DNA from: Rhizopus sp. PT2906
Lineage: Eukaryota > Mucoromycota > Mucoromycetes > Mucorales > Rhizopodaceae
Direction: 5' to 3'
NCBI GenBank assembly: GCA_025529335.1
Contig: JAMYHX010000521.1
Location: forward strand, 1 to 29,728
DNA: 29,728 nucleotides
The notes beneath the pieces are model-generated. The model had not been told where the DNA came from and made no database searches. It saw only the letters and a program-made list of their open reading frames with translations. Shown one piece after another: positions 1 to 9,439 of the stretch (position 1 is its first letter; the number at the start of each line of letters is the position of its first letter). A program made the translations under genes and the position numbers.

Positions 1-56
1 ATGGTAAACGTGACAATAGAATTTAACGATCGCGAATTTTACTCTTGGCATCAGTG

Positions 57-722
57 TCAATAATTTTTAGAAAAACTTATAACAGAGAGTTTTCCACTGA
101 AGCCAGCTACTTGGATTATTGGCATCTTTATAAGGGGAACATCTTGGGCACGGATATACGGTACTTGCTTTATAAAAGTGTTAAGATGACATTTTGATGC
201 AATGGTGGACTTAAGCTTGTCTTTGTAAATCTTTTTTACTGTTGCTTTCTTGGCCATCTCTCCAGTACAGCTATCGACTGTATTTTCATCATCTTGTATC
301 ATCACCAACCGCAAATCCAACTTAAATTTTTGACCAGCTTTTTTACAACTGCGGCTTATGGTGTCGCCTCTAAAAATAGTTAGATGAAGAATAAGTTGCA
401 TAAAGTCACAATAAGATATTTACCATCGCAATAAAACATCTTGTTTTCTTACCAAGCATGAATAATTTTGGCTGCCCAAATACATTTAGCTGTGGCCAGC
501 TTGATGCCTCTTCAATGTGGGGTATCCATCTGTGTTTACAATTAGACTAATATAGTTCATAAACAAACTATATAACAATGAATGTATTACTTTTGCGAGC
601 TTGCTGCACCATTTGATAGCGAATTGGTTCGTTTTTACTGAATATTGCATCAGCACAATATCTGCAATAACCGTTTAGTGCTGATTGTCCGTAAGAACAG
701 GGGCGCTTTCGTTCACATCCTT
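57..722 (-). pseudogene. Fragment of an unidentified fungal multi-exon gene
   Basis: Not assigned to a known function. Reading the minus strand, 722-570 encodes a Cys-rich piece with spacing C-x5-C-x10-C-x2-C, a possible zinc-binding cluster. About 555-453 encodes a second piece (CKHRWIPHIEEASSW...). An intron with a GTAAGA donor (368-452) then joins in frame to a third piece starting GDTISRSCKKAGQ and ending at a stop at 57. The join between the first two pieces would need an unusually short gap of about 30 nt, and a stop lies just upstream near 724. I therefore read this as a decayed or 5'-truncated copy. From memory of the style of Mucorales genomes, the third piece resembles a high-copy family of uncharacterised proteins, but I cannot confirm this. 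The MITE-like relic starting near 731 abuts the truncated end and may have caused the break. Confidence 0.4.
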
Positions 723-730
723 CTCAAAAG

Positions 731-915
731 GGAGGAGGACACTACTTCTGGATACTACCTATGATGTTGTCCAACAAAAACTATTCAATCATCTTGATTT
801 GTATTTTTTTTTTTTTTGCAGGAAGAAGAAGAGATAAAAAGGACTATTTCCTATTTGTTTATTCTAATTTTATGTTGTCAGTTGATCAAAAGACCTCTTA
901 TGATAAATTCGTATT
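731..915 (+). mobile_element. Relic related to the MITE at 10406-10776
   Basis: Several blocks align in order with the element at 10406-10776. Both contain CTATGATGT followed by a CCAACAAAA-ACTATTCAAT block, then a purine-rich GAAGAAGAAGAG-like block, then TTCTA(A/G)TTTTATGT and GTTGATCAA, then TGATAA-TCGTATTT. Its start (GGAGGAGGACACTAC) resembles the other copy's terminus. The right end is not resolved, and similarity fades after about 915 (possibly as far as 1003). I found no target-site duplication, so this copy looks old or truncated. Confidence 0.5.
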
Positions 916-1003
916 TACATTATTTAGCCTCCTGAAAAGCAATCCAAGTTGAAAGGAATTCTCTGTGATACCATTTTATGTTTCATGAACTCGGTGACTG
1001 GCC

Positions 1004-1645
1004 TTAATTATACGAATAATATGTTACTCACACTGTTTTTGGATATTGTAATGTTGTTGGTGTTATTTAGGTTTTGATGGGTTATGTTATTATGTAGTTG
1101 GCAGCTGTGATAGCAAAAAGGCTTAAAGAGCAACATGTAAGGGAATGTAAGCGGAAAGACACCTGTGATTGAAACCATGAAATGGTTGTTGTGTCAGTGT
1201 TCCATTAGTTCAAAAATAGCAGTCAACTCGCTTCACAAGCACAAAAAGTTGAGATGTAACCTCAAAATACACTGTATTTAGAGCCTTGGAACTACGATGC
1301 ACTCTTATTCAGCAGTGGAAAGAGACGGGCGTTGGTCTTAAGCAAGGAACAAGAAAACAAGAAGAAAGTTGCTGAAATAAAAGGCTTAAAGTCAAGGTCT
1401 CTTAAGCAGGGGCAGTACAGCCGTCAAGTTTTGCTCAGGTCATTATGGATGATTCAGATAATATTGATTTTTCATTGTCATAGATAGCCGTTAGACCCGT
1501 TCTGCATTGGCTGTTAGGCTATCATTCGATTAATGCATACAGTCGTGCACTGACGTTTTAGGTGTAATCTAATTGAGACTCAGTTTAGTAAATTGGTTCA
1601 TTGTTTCATTAAATTTTTCTTCTTCTTTCTTCAAATCGCTTCACA
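1004..1645. other. Gene-free stretch before the HD-domain gene
   Basis: AT-rich DNA without a convincing reading frame on either strand, RNA gene or long repeat. The last 40 bases before 1646 are pyrimidine-rich (TTTTTCTTCTTCTTTCTTC), like other leaders in this window, and probably hold the promoter and leader of the HD-domain gene. Confidence 0.5.
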
Positions 1646-3366
1646 ATGTCAATAAACAATATTGTAAATACCTTTGAAAACGCTAACAAGCTTCAAGAGC
1701 CAAAGTCCTTCTTTCATGGACATAAAGTTATTAATGATCCTATTCATGTAAATACCGAGAAAACTCAGCAAATTGTCAATCATCTTTACAAACAAAAACA
1801 TAGGGGCATATACTTTTAGATAACTACACAGTCGAGTTTATCGACACCTTACAATTTCAGCGATTAAGAGATCTGAAACAAGTATGTAAACATATATACT
1901 TATTGCATTCTTTTATTGATTGTATCATCAGTTGGGTGTACTTTACTATGTATTTCCCGGGGGAAGTCATAATAGATTTGAGCATTCAATCGGTAAATTC
2001 ACTGATATATACCAGTCATCACAGTGGACAGTCACTAACGTTCTTCATCAGGTGTATCCCACCTTGCTGGTACACTCGTAGAAAGATTTGCAAGAGAACA
2101 GCCTGAATTGGAAATTACAAAGGATGAAATCAAGTGTGTTAAACTAGCAGGGTAAGTTTAAACTTGTGTGGGTTGCCAATTGAGTACTAAAATGGTTTTT
2201 ATGTGATATACAGACTGTGTCATGATCTTGGTAAAGTTAATTATAATTCTTGATTTACAACAGTGCTGATCCATTGTCATAGGTCATGGTCCATTCTCTC
2301 ATGTTTTTGATAATACATTTATGCCTTTAGCAAGGTAAGCGATCCATAACAAGAGATGATACAATATATCAAATCCCTATCTCAATAGGCCCGGTCAAAA
2401 GTGGACGCATGAACAAGGATCAGAGCGGATGTTGGAATATTTGATTGATGACAACCATATCGACATTGAAAAAGATGAGGTCAATTTCATAAAAGAATTG
2501 ATTGCAGGCGAAGCCCGATCACAGAGGTAGATCCTAAAGACTTAAAGAAGGGAACTATTAGTAATAAGAGATATAGTAAATACAAGGAGCGCCAGTTCTT
2601 GTTTGACATTGTAGCAAACAAAAAGAATAGCGTAGATGTTGACAAGTTTGATTACATCGAAAGAGATTCTTATAATTTAGGTCTTCGAAGTTCTTATGAT
2701 GCCAATAGATTGCTTGTCTATAGTCGAGTCATTAACAATGAAATATGCTATCATCAAAAAGAGGTCTACAACTTGTATGAAATGTTTCACACACGCTACA
2801 GTCTATTCAAACAGATTTACACTCATCGAGTGGGAACAGCTATAGAATTGATGATTGTAGATGCCTTTTTAGCAGCCAGTAAGATATATAATATTATTTA
2901 CAAATATCAATACATATTGATACTACTTGTACCTATGTAGATGACTACTTGAAAATAGCTGATATGGTTGATAACCCAGAGGATTATCTTTATCTGACAG
3001 ATAACATCGTGCATACTATAGAGTGTTCAAAGTGTCCTGAGCTAGAAGAGGCGCGTGGAATCATAAAGAGAATAAGAAAGAGAGAATTATATAAATTTGT
3101 AGATGAATTTCTTGTGCCTCCCGAGTTAGAAGGACATTTAAACCAGGTTAGTACGGTTTATCCTGCTTTAGAAAACACTATATACTTACTTATATCAGAA
3201 CGTGATTAATGCACAAAATATTGTAAACTATCAATCCGACAATGCAGGTTTAGTTGAAGACGATGTCATTGTACGCTTTACAAAGATCAATTATGCAATG
3301 AACGATAATAATCCTGTTGACTCTATCCGGTTTTTCTCCAAGTTTAACGAAAATGGTATGCATAAA

Positions 3367-3400
<34 letters not shown>

Positions 3401-3663
3401 CTGTAATAACAATTTACTCTCAATGTGTAGAGTCATTTAATATCTCAAAGCAAAAAGTCTCTTATATGATTCCTTCCAAGTTTCAAGACGTCAACATAAG
3501 AGTCTTTACGCGAAACCCACAAAAGATGCAAGCTGTTCAAAAGGCGTTCCGAAAGTGTCTTAAAGAAATCACGAATATTCAAGATTTGGATCCAACAGTC
3601 CCAGTATCTGAAGAATATCAACGTTTAGCTTCGTTAAAGCGACAGCGCTTCAATGGCAACTAG
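1646..3663 (+). CDS. SAMHD1-like HD-domain dNTP triphosphohydrolase
   Basis: Likely a metal-dependent dNTP triphosphohydrolase of the SAMHD1/HDc family, which hydrolyses dNTPs to nucleosides plus triphosphate and so limits dNTP pools. My model has 11 exons: 1646-1747, 1804-1881, 1932-1992, 2052-2151, 2214-2230, 2283-2334, 2389-2526, 2577-2878, 2941-3146, 3199-3355 and 3431-3663. These total 1,446 nt (481 residues), in frame throughout. Residues matching SAMHD1's metal site are His73 (SHNRFEHS), His117-Asp118 (LCHDLGHGPFSH) and Asp205 (DVDKFDYIERD); Lys206, Tyr209 and Asp213 match substrate contacts. The C-terminal lobe follows (DVNIRVFTRNP). No SAM domain precedes the HD domain; the N terminus is only about 25 residues. 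The HD dyad lies in a 17-nt micro-exon. The intron at 2527-2576 has a weak donor (GTAGAT), but without it the frame breaks. An AATAAA lies directly after the stop (3665-3670). Family assignment is firm; individual splice sites are inferred. Confidence 0.88.
3372..3400. repeat. (AT)n microsatellite in an intron
   Basis: About 14 AT dinucleotides inside the last intron (3356-3430) of the HD-domain gene. It is probably length-polymorphic between strains. Confidence 0.95.
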
Positions 3664-3925
3664 AAATAAAGAAATCTCATGTGCTTCAATATGAACAATG
3701 TCCTCAATTGAACGAACCATAATCCATTGTTTGGTTAGACGAGGAACACATGGTATTATTTAATTTATGTCTTGAATAGTTTTTTTTTGCATTGAATAGG
3801 AGAGCATAAAATAAGGGGGGGGGGAGGGAAAAGTTGTCTTTGATTAGGTCTATTTTGTTTCCTCCTAAATGGATATTTATTTAGATTAAAAATACAAATA
3901 ATCTTGTTGTTTCTAATTGAATATA
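3664..3925. other. Convergent 3' region with a G10 tract
   Basis: 262 bp between the stops of two convergent genes. It holds the HD gene's AATAAA (3665-3670), T-rich runs and an uninterrupted run of ten G at 3815-3824, which stands out in this AT-rich DNA. No reading frame is seen. Confidence 0.7.
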
Positions 3926-5161
3926 CTAAGATGAATCTGGAAGGATAGATTGTTGATCACCTTCTAGAAGAGGAGCAAATCCAATTTGAGGACTATTTCC
4001 AAAGTCATAAACAACAACAAAATGGCGAAGAAACATGTTACCAAGGATGAATTTATCGTTGGCAGGAGAGAACAAAAAGAAGCACTCTCCGTCGCTTTCA
4101 CGTTTTCCTACAAGCTTGGAAATAGGAATAGAGATGTATACATTTTTACCATTCGTGCCAGGGAAATAAGTCTTTAGTACATCAGTGCTTTCTTGGTATT
4201 GACAGTCAATCTGGAAGAGACCAGAGACGGTTTGGAAATGTCCAGATGTGATCGTGTTGGCTAAATCTTTAGCTAAGGGCGCTGGTAGGTACATAAGGTT
4301 TGAGCCTGTATCAATGCTGACCGGAGTCCTTTGATTAAATATAAAGTTGCGAGATGAAGTCTCGTTTTGAAACTCGAAGCCCCACGTATTTACCATCCAT
4401 CGAGGTGTGTTCAGGATACCTGAAAAGGTGACAAGGTTTGTGTAGACAAAAGTACCGTTGGTTTGATCCGTAATGATGTCTCCAAAAACGACCTTTCCAG
4501 CAGCTTGCTCGCCAATCGCAACAGAAAACATTGGCTTGGGGATTAATCCGGCTTTGTAAAGTGATACAGGAACTGGGTCATAGGGGCTTCCGCCTTGTAA
4601 GTATCGTACAGTGCCTCCAGGAAGGCCTGCACCGAGAATACCGTCGAGAATGATGTTGCTGGTGTTTTTCTGAGTAGATATAGCACCGACTGCAGAATCT
4701 ACCATAGCCATCGTTTGCCCCGCGATTGTATAACCGACGCCTAGTGACACAACGTCAGTGAAGTAATTTCCTGCTGCACTACCGATGCTGTATGTGATAT
4801 CAAGTCTATCTGTCGATGGTTGGTATGTGGTAGAGTTTGCAGGATCGTAATGATGTAATACATCAGGGCATCCTGTAAGCTCGGTGCATCTGATGGAAGG
4901 TACCCAGGTGTCTGCACTTCCTGTATCGAATAGGAGAGTAAATTCTTGAGCAGGTGTGCCAATTTGCACAGTAATGCCTATTTCGCTTATATCCAAATCG
5001 TCTAGGATAGGCAATTCCAATCTTTCAGAGCGCTTGTAAATAGACTTTGACTTGACAAGCTGGAGAGGTAAATGGATTGGTTTTGCAGACGGAGCAGGCA
5101 AGCAAGTAACTAAGGTCGTTGATAACAAATAAAGCAATAATGTAGGGTTTCCTATGCGCAT
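3926..5161 (-). CDS. Secreted A1-family aspartic protease
   Basis: Pepsin-type endopeptidase, intronless, 411 residues from the start I chose. The frame is open 29 codons further upstream, but that stretch is pyrimidine-rich leader sequence (TTTCTTTCTTTTTCTC). The Met at 5161 is directly followed by a good signal peptide (MRIGNPTLLLYLLSTTLVTC). A short propeptide ends near Lys43-Arg44 (SIYKRSE), a likely Kex2-type site. The two catalytic motifs are Asp79 in LLFDTGSADTWVPS and Asp284 in SIDTGSNLMYLP. The flap Tyr is Tyr124 (TYSIGSAAG). Cys92/Cys98 and Cys320/Cys360 fit the usual pepsin disulfides. Several N-x-S/T sites suit a secreted glycoprotein. A hydrophobic-plus-Gly core (ILDGILGAGLPGG) is typical. 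No C-terminal GPI-like tail is seen (it ends QQSILPDSS), so it is probably released. Its exact natural substrate cannot be read from sequence. Confidence 0.93.
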   Translation of the reverse strand: MRIGNPTLLLYLLSTTLVTCLPAPSAKPIHLPLQLVKSKSIYKRSERLELPILDDLDISEIGITVQIGTPAQEFTLLFDTGSADTWVPSIRCTELTGCPDVLHHYDPANSTTYQPSTDRLDITYSIGSAAGNYFTDVVSLGVGYTIAGQTMAMVDSAVGAISTQKNTSNIILDGILGAGLPGGTVRYLQGGSPYDPVPVSLYKAGLIPKPMFSVAIGEQAAGKVVFGDIITDQTNGTFVYTNLVTFSGILNTPRWMVNTWGFEFQNETSSRNFIFNQRTPVSIDTGSNLMYLPAPLAKDLANTITSGHFQTVSGLFQIDCQYQESTDVLKTYFPGTNGKNVYISIPISKLVGKRESDGECFFLFSPANDKFILGNMFLRHFVVVYDFGNSPQIGFAPLLEGDQQSILPDSS

Positions 5162-5600
5162 AACGAAGGCAAAAAGAACAAGAAAAGAGAGAAAAAGAAA
5201 GAAAGAATGAAAATGTGAATAAAAATTGCCTATAAAAAGATAAAGCAAATCATTAAAGCTGTCAGGGAGTAAGAAGGAGATTGAAACAATTTATTGTGAG
5301 TGTAGCTGCTCTGTAGCACACGTTTTTTCAAGCCAAATTCTACTTAGTTTCACTCCACTCGCGAGATTATGTACTCCATTAAATAGCTGTGTGAGCATGA
5401 GTGTATATAGCTGATCTAAACATGTAATCATAGTGTATTACTTGTAGACAACAAAGAGTTTCTATCTTCTTTAACGAATAAAGACTTTGTGCTTTAATGC
5501 ACAAAATTAAATTTAGAATTGGTTGTTCCGTTTTCGTAATCTTTTCTTTATTGCATACAGACGGAGTTACATGGCCATCAGATATAATCTATTCGCACAT

Positions 5601-5624
5601 ATATGCCCACAAATTTGGGCATAT
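5601..5624. repeat. Short inverted repeat, 9-bp arms
   Basis: ATATGCCCA (5601-5609) is mirrored by TGGGCATAT (5616-5624) around a 6-nt spacer. It lies about 440 bp upstream of the protease start and 650 bp upstream of RIP1. It could be a dimeric factor site or chance; nothing in the sequence decides. Confidence 0.6.
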
Positions 5625-5908
5625 GCTCAAATGTCGCGCGCTTTGACTTTTTATTCTCTTGCTGCATGTTGACCCTCGTTTTCATTATCTGCTTGGATTC
5701 CTCCTATAAGCATACAGATATGTTCTAACATCGTGTTTTCTTTATTGTCTTTACGAAATCCTTATATTATCTTCTCTTTGCTCTTTTGTTTAACCCAAGG
5801 GTCTTTTTCTCTTATTATTACTTATGCAGTCAGTCAGCTGTGAAAATTAACTAAGCCGTGCTTACAAAGGATTGTAGTATTGCTGTAGTAATCGTTTATA
5901 CAATATTG

Positions 5909-5926
5909 TCTCTCTCTCTCTCTCTC
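5909..5926. repeat. (TC)9 microsatellite
   Basis: Nine TC dinucleotides in the divergent intergenic region; a pyrimidine tract of unknown significance. Confidence 0.95.
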
Positions 5927-6194
5927 ATACACATTCAATTCAATGGCTCACAAAGTATTTGAATTTCAAACGAGATTCAGAAGCTGTCGCATTTATGTAA
6001 ATGAGAGCAGTTAACAATAAAGAATGCTCATTTTATCTTTTAATATTATGTTTCCTTTTTCCTTCAACATCAAAAGCATGAAGCAGCTTTTACATTTTCT
6101 AATCACATTCGTTATGAAAGAAGGGCACTCGTTCAAAAAAAAAAATGTGACGTGGTTCATGGTCCAAAAAAAATCAGTAAGGAAAATTTGTCGA

Positions 6195-6222
6195 AATGAG
6201 AGGGGTCGAATCCCCGCTCATT
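6195..6222 (+). promoter_or_regulatory. Stable hairpin in the RIP1 leader or promoter
   Basis: AATGAG, A, GGGG, loop TCGAAT, CCCC, G, CTCATT: a ten-pair hairpin with one A-G mismatch, ending 48 nt before the RIP1 start codon. The TCGAATCCCC part looks tRNA-like, but the loop is one base short and no other tRNA arms are present. If transcribed, it would form in the 5' leader just upstream of a pyrimidine-rich tract. Confidence 0.55.
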
Positions 6223-6270
6223 GGACCTCTTTTTTTTTCTTTCCAACTACATCTCCCCACTCTATTTTCA

Positions 6271-7247
6271 ATGGCTTCCTTATCACGCTCATTTGCGTCT
6301 GCCATCGTCAATCGCTCATATGTTAACGCACCTGCTACTTCAAATGCAGTGAAGAGAATTTTCCATGTCACTTCAAGCACTGAAGAAGAACACCATGAAG
6401 CTCACAGTTCTCAACCCTTGTTAGCTACTTCCACAAAGCAACGATCTACTGGAGGTTTAGTCAATAAGTCCAATGTCAATGGTAACATGTCTCCCAAATT
6501 GGAAATTAGAATTTAACTATTAACCTTTTTTTCTTACCCGCAGTCGGTCCCTTCAACAACTTCCAATCACGCCGTTACAACACCACCACTGTACCCGACT
6601 TCTCCAAGTACAAAAAGACCAAGCACAGCGGAGAAGCCAGTCGTAACTATGCTTACATGATGGTCGGTGCCACTGGTTTGGTTTCTGCTGCTGGTGCTCA
6701 AGCTACTGTCAGTGATTTCTTGGCCAACATGTCTGCTTCTGCTGATGTCTTGGCTATGGCTAAGGCCGAAGTTGACTTGGCCACTATTCCTGAAGGAAAG
6801 AATGTAACAATCAAGTGGAGAGGAAAGCCAGTTTTCATTCGTCACCGTACCGAATCTGAAATTGCTGAAGCCAACCAAGTCAACATTGCTGAATTGCGTG
6901 ATCCTCAGCAAGATGCTGAGCGTGTTAAGGATCCCAAATGGCTTGTCATGTTGGGTGTCTGCACTCACTTGTAAGAATTTTCTTTAGAGTCGGAAACAAA
7001 TGCATAAATAGTTATTAAATGATGTGTTCTATAGGGGTTGTGTTCCTATTGGTGAAGCAGGTGACTATGGTGGATGGTACTGTCCTTGTCACGGTTCTCA
7101 CTATGACATCTCTGGACGTATTCGTAAGGGTCCTGCACCTCTTAACCTCGAAGTTCCCGGTAAGTTACGGTTTATTATGAAAAAGTATGTAAACTAAACA
7201 ATGATGTAGAATACAATTTCCAGGATGGTAAACTTGTTATTGGTTAG
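6271..7247 (+). CDS. RIP1: Rieske iron-sulfur subunit of mitochondrial complex III
   Basis: Rieske protein of ubiquinol-cytochrome c reductase. Its 2Fe-2S cluster takes an electron from ubiquinol and passes it to cytochrome c1 in the inner mitochondrial membrane. My model has four exons (6271-6481, 6544-6970, 7035-7159, 7210-7247), giving 266 residues. The N terminus is a basic, Ser-rich mitochondrial presequence (MASLSRSFASAIVNRSY), with a longer than usual low-complexity stretch to about residue 70. A single transmembrane segment follows (YAYMMVGATGLVSAAGA), then the flexible Ala-rich hinge (ANMSASADVLAMAKAEVD). Cluster ligands are Cys210 and His212 (CTHLGC) plus Cys229 and His232 (CPCHGSHYD), with Cys215-Cys231 as the conserved disulfide. 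Tandem AATAAA motifs follow the stop (7249-7260). If the first intron were not removed the frame would stop after SPKLEIRI, so splicing is needed for function. Confidence 0.95.
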
Positions 7248-7371
7248 AAATAAAAATAAAGTGATTTTTTTTTTACAAACTCCACACTTTGGTGTACCTT
7301 TTTCTCTCTTTTTTCCCTTTTTCTCTTCTTTCTTTGTTTCTTTATGTTGAAATACTAACATTTTCAAACGG

Positions 7372-9210
7372 ATGGACACTTCTATTCATTCTTTCTCAAC
7401 GCATGCATTATTCAAACAGCCTATTGTTATCACGCATTTAGTTTCTATGGTTATTGCATTTCTCGGTTGTTATCCTCTGTTACTAACACGACAATTACGT
7501 AAACGAAAAGTAGCCATAATCAGTCTATCCTGTATATTTTGCACTATTGGATTCATTACTGGATATTTCATTCAAACAAAACAAGACACTGCATCACTCG
7601 TGTTACACATTTTTGGATTCATACTTTTGTGCCTTGTCATCGCACAGTGTATATTTCATTTTTTGATTAAACCGACAAAATGGGTTGATCTCATCTTGGG
7701 TTGGGCCGCTTTGATAGTCGCATTTTGTTATTTAGTGGTCTCCGCGGTTGTATTTACGGACAGTTGCCAGAACGACATGGGACCACAGTGCTTTATGCCT
7801 TTAGCCATGGGAGTAGGGTTCTTGATGTACGGCTCATTTACTTTATTGCATTTATTGGCAATCATTAAATTACCGCGACCAGCTACTCCAGAATATTATG
7901 AAAGCGTGATCATCACATCATGGGGGTTAATTTCTCTAATTTTGTCAGGTATCACGCTCAGACAAATATCTCTCTCTCTCTTCATCTGAACGGAGTACTA
8001 AATATTACATAGATACAAACATACTAGGAACGGAATGGAAAGCTATCAATCTCGGCTTACTTTGGTTCACAGGAGGTCTATTCTCCATCAGTCTAAGTGT
8101 TCAGGCCTGGATACCAGCAGTTCGCGAAAGGAATATTGTCAATAGTCTGATCATTTGTTTAACTGGAAGAGGTAATAAAATAAAGGGATCAAGAATATTT
8201 ATGCTCAATATACACTAGCTATCATTTCAGGGTTAAAGCAGATAGAAAAAGACGCTTATATAGCCAAAGTACACACCATGCTAGGATACATATTGATCGT
8301 TGGATCGATGACTCGCCTCATTCAAATCGTATTCCGCAAATCACCGACAGAAAATTTGCCTCGGAGTATGCTACGCGACCATCATTTAATACAGGACGAA
8401 GAAGTGTTGGATATAGAAGATGACGATTTGAATTTAGATAATAGCAAACAGAAGAGGTGTAAACACAGATCGATATTTGCTTCTATTACCCTTGTCAGCG
8501 GTCTCTTAGCGTCGATCCTGTCAATATCAGCGGGTATATTATTCATGGGCGCAAATACAGGATGGCTCGGTTATATGCAATATTATATCAAGGATCCATC
8601 GCTTTATATCAATATCACCTTGGCATTTGCTTTTCTGTGGTTATCTTATATATTTTGTCTGTGTACTATTTATAGACGATTAAAGTCCAAGAATGCAATA
8701 CTAGAGCAGTATGAGTATCTCGAACTAAACAGCGCACAGACAGAAAGAATGCAGGAACAACAGCCAATGACTATTGCCACACATACCCCTATACTCAGCT
8801 CTCCCCCTGTATTCTCGCCTATTGACGTGATATCACAGCGTTCGCCTATTGTAGAACAAGAACATACTACACATCATGAAAAGACGATGCGGCCCTCAGA
8901 ATATCGTGCTAAACGTAGATCCCTTCTTGTTCAGTCACCCACTTATGAAACTATCGTGACCTCGATCAGACCCAAATCATCCGTTACATTTGGAGTTGGA
9001 GGCGTGCTACCCGATGAAGTGATTGTACACGACAACAGACGATCATGGATATCATCTTCTGGATCTTCATATAGCTCTGGATCCAATTCACCTTCATTTG
9101 AACATAGAATAAGGAGAGATAGTTTAAATGAATTGATGGATGAAGAAGGAAGAAGGTCTGTTCATAAAACAAATAGTGGCAAAAGAAAAGAACGTCGACT
9201 AAAACAATGA
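7372..9210 (+). CDS. Ytp1-family multi-pass membrane protein (DUF2427-like)
   Basis: Polytopic membrane protein resembling the yeast Ytp1 family, whose N-terminal part is distantly like cytochrome b561; the family's function is not established. Three exons (7372-7948, 8013-8171, 8231-9210) join in frame to give 571 residues. About five hydrophobic segments lie in the first 190 residues. The characteristic C-terminal block follows (NLGLLWFTGGLFSISLS, a helix around SLIICLTGRG, and VHTMLGYILIVGSMTRL), with further segments around VSGLLASILSISAGILF and LAFAFLWLSYIFCLC. The last 170 or so residues are hydrophilic, rich in Ser, Thr and Pro with basic patches, and probably cytosolic and phosphorylated. 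Conserved-looking His residues in the helices (HLVSM, HIFGF, HLLAI) could bind haem or metal, but I cannot prove it. It starts 124 bp after RIP1 on the same strand; shared regulation is not shown. Confidence 0.75.
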
Positions 9211-9439
9211 ATCTTTTAGATAAATACCCCCTTCAATAGCCCGTCTTCTTTTCCCTTTTATAAACATGATTGTATATAAAAAAATTTGAATTTAATTTTA
9301 TTGACCCTTTTTTTTTGTCTCGCTGTCAACAGAGGCGTTGTTATTTTATTTAATATAGTTAGGGTACTAAAAATTTCCTTTAGGGCACAAGAGTAAAAAA
9401 AGTAAATGGAGCAAAAGGAATAAGAAAAGATGCAAAAGA
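9211..9439. other. Intergenic, no gene seen
   Basis: 229 bp, AT-rich, between the Ytp1-family stop and the 3' end of the minus-strand relic. It contains homopolymer T and A runs only. Confidence 0.6.

Larger units (their letters stand above)
5162..6194. other. Intergenic region between divergent genes
   Basis: About 1.0 kb between the protease start and the RIP1 leader, presumably holding both promoters. The 90 bases upstream of the protease start are pyrimidine-rich on the coding strand. Visible structure is limited to a TC microsatellite (5909-5926) and a short inverted repeat (5601-5624). Short open frames in 6024-6380 show no protein-like features. Confidence 0.6.

Noticed and set aside
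761..952. 63-codon plus-strand frame
   Set aside because: It arises inside the MITE-like relic and contains a run of Phe from a poly-T tract.
1903..2106. 67-codon frame
   Set aside because: It reads through introns of the HD-domain gene; its coding-like part is exon 3 (1932-1992).
2519..2530. Single-base frameshift in the HD-domain gene
   Set aside because: A 50-nt intron at 2527-2576 restores the frame, matches the size of the other introns and makes the total coding length divisible by three.
5162..5248. 29-residue N-terminal extension of the aspartic protease
   Set aside because: It is translated pyrimidine-rich leader; the downstream Met is followed directly by a normal signal peptide.
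6196..6225. Possible tRNA T-arm (GGTCGAATCCCC)
   Set aside because: The loop is six bases instead of seven, and no acceptor, D or anticodon arm can be drawn around it. It is reported only as a hairpin.
6024..6380. Short open frames on both strands before RIP1
   Set aside because: They overlap the RIP1 leader and first exon, have homopolymer-derived residues (Lys, Phe runs) and no recognisable features.
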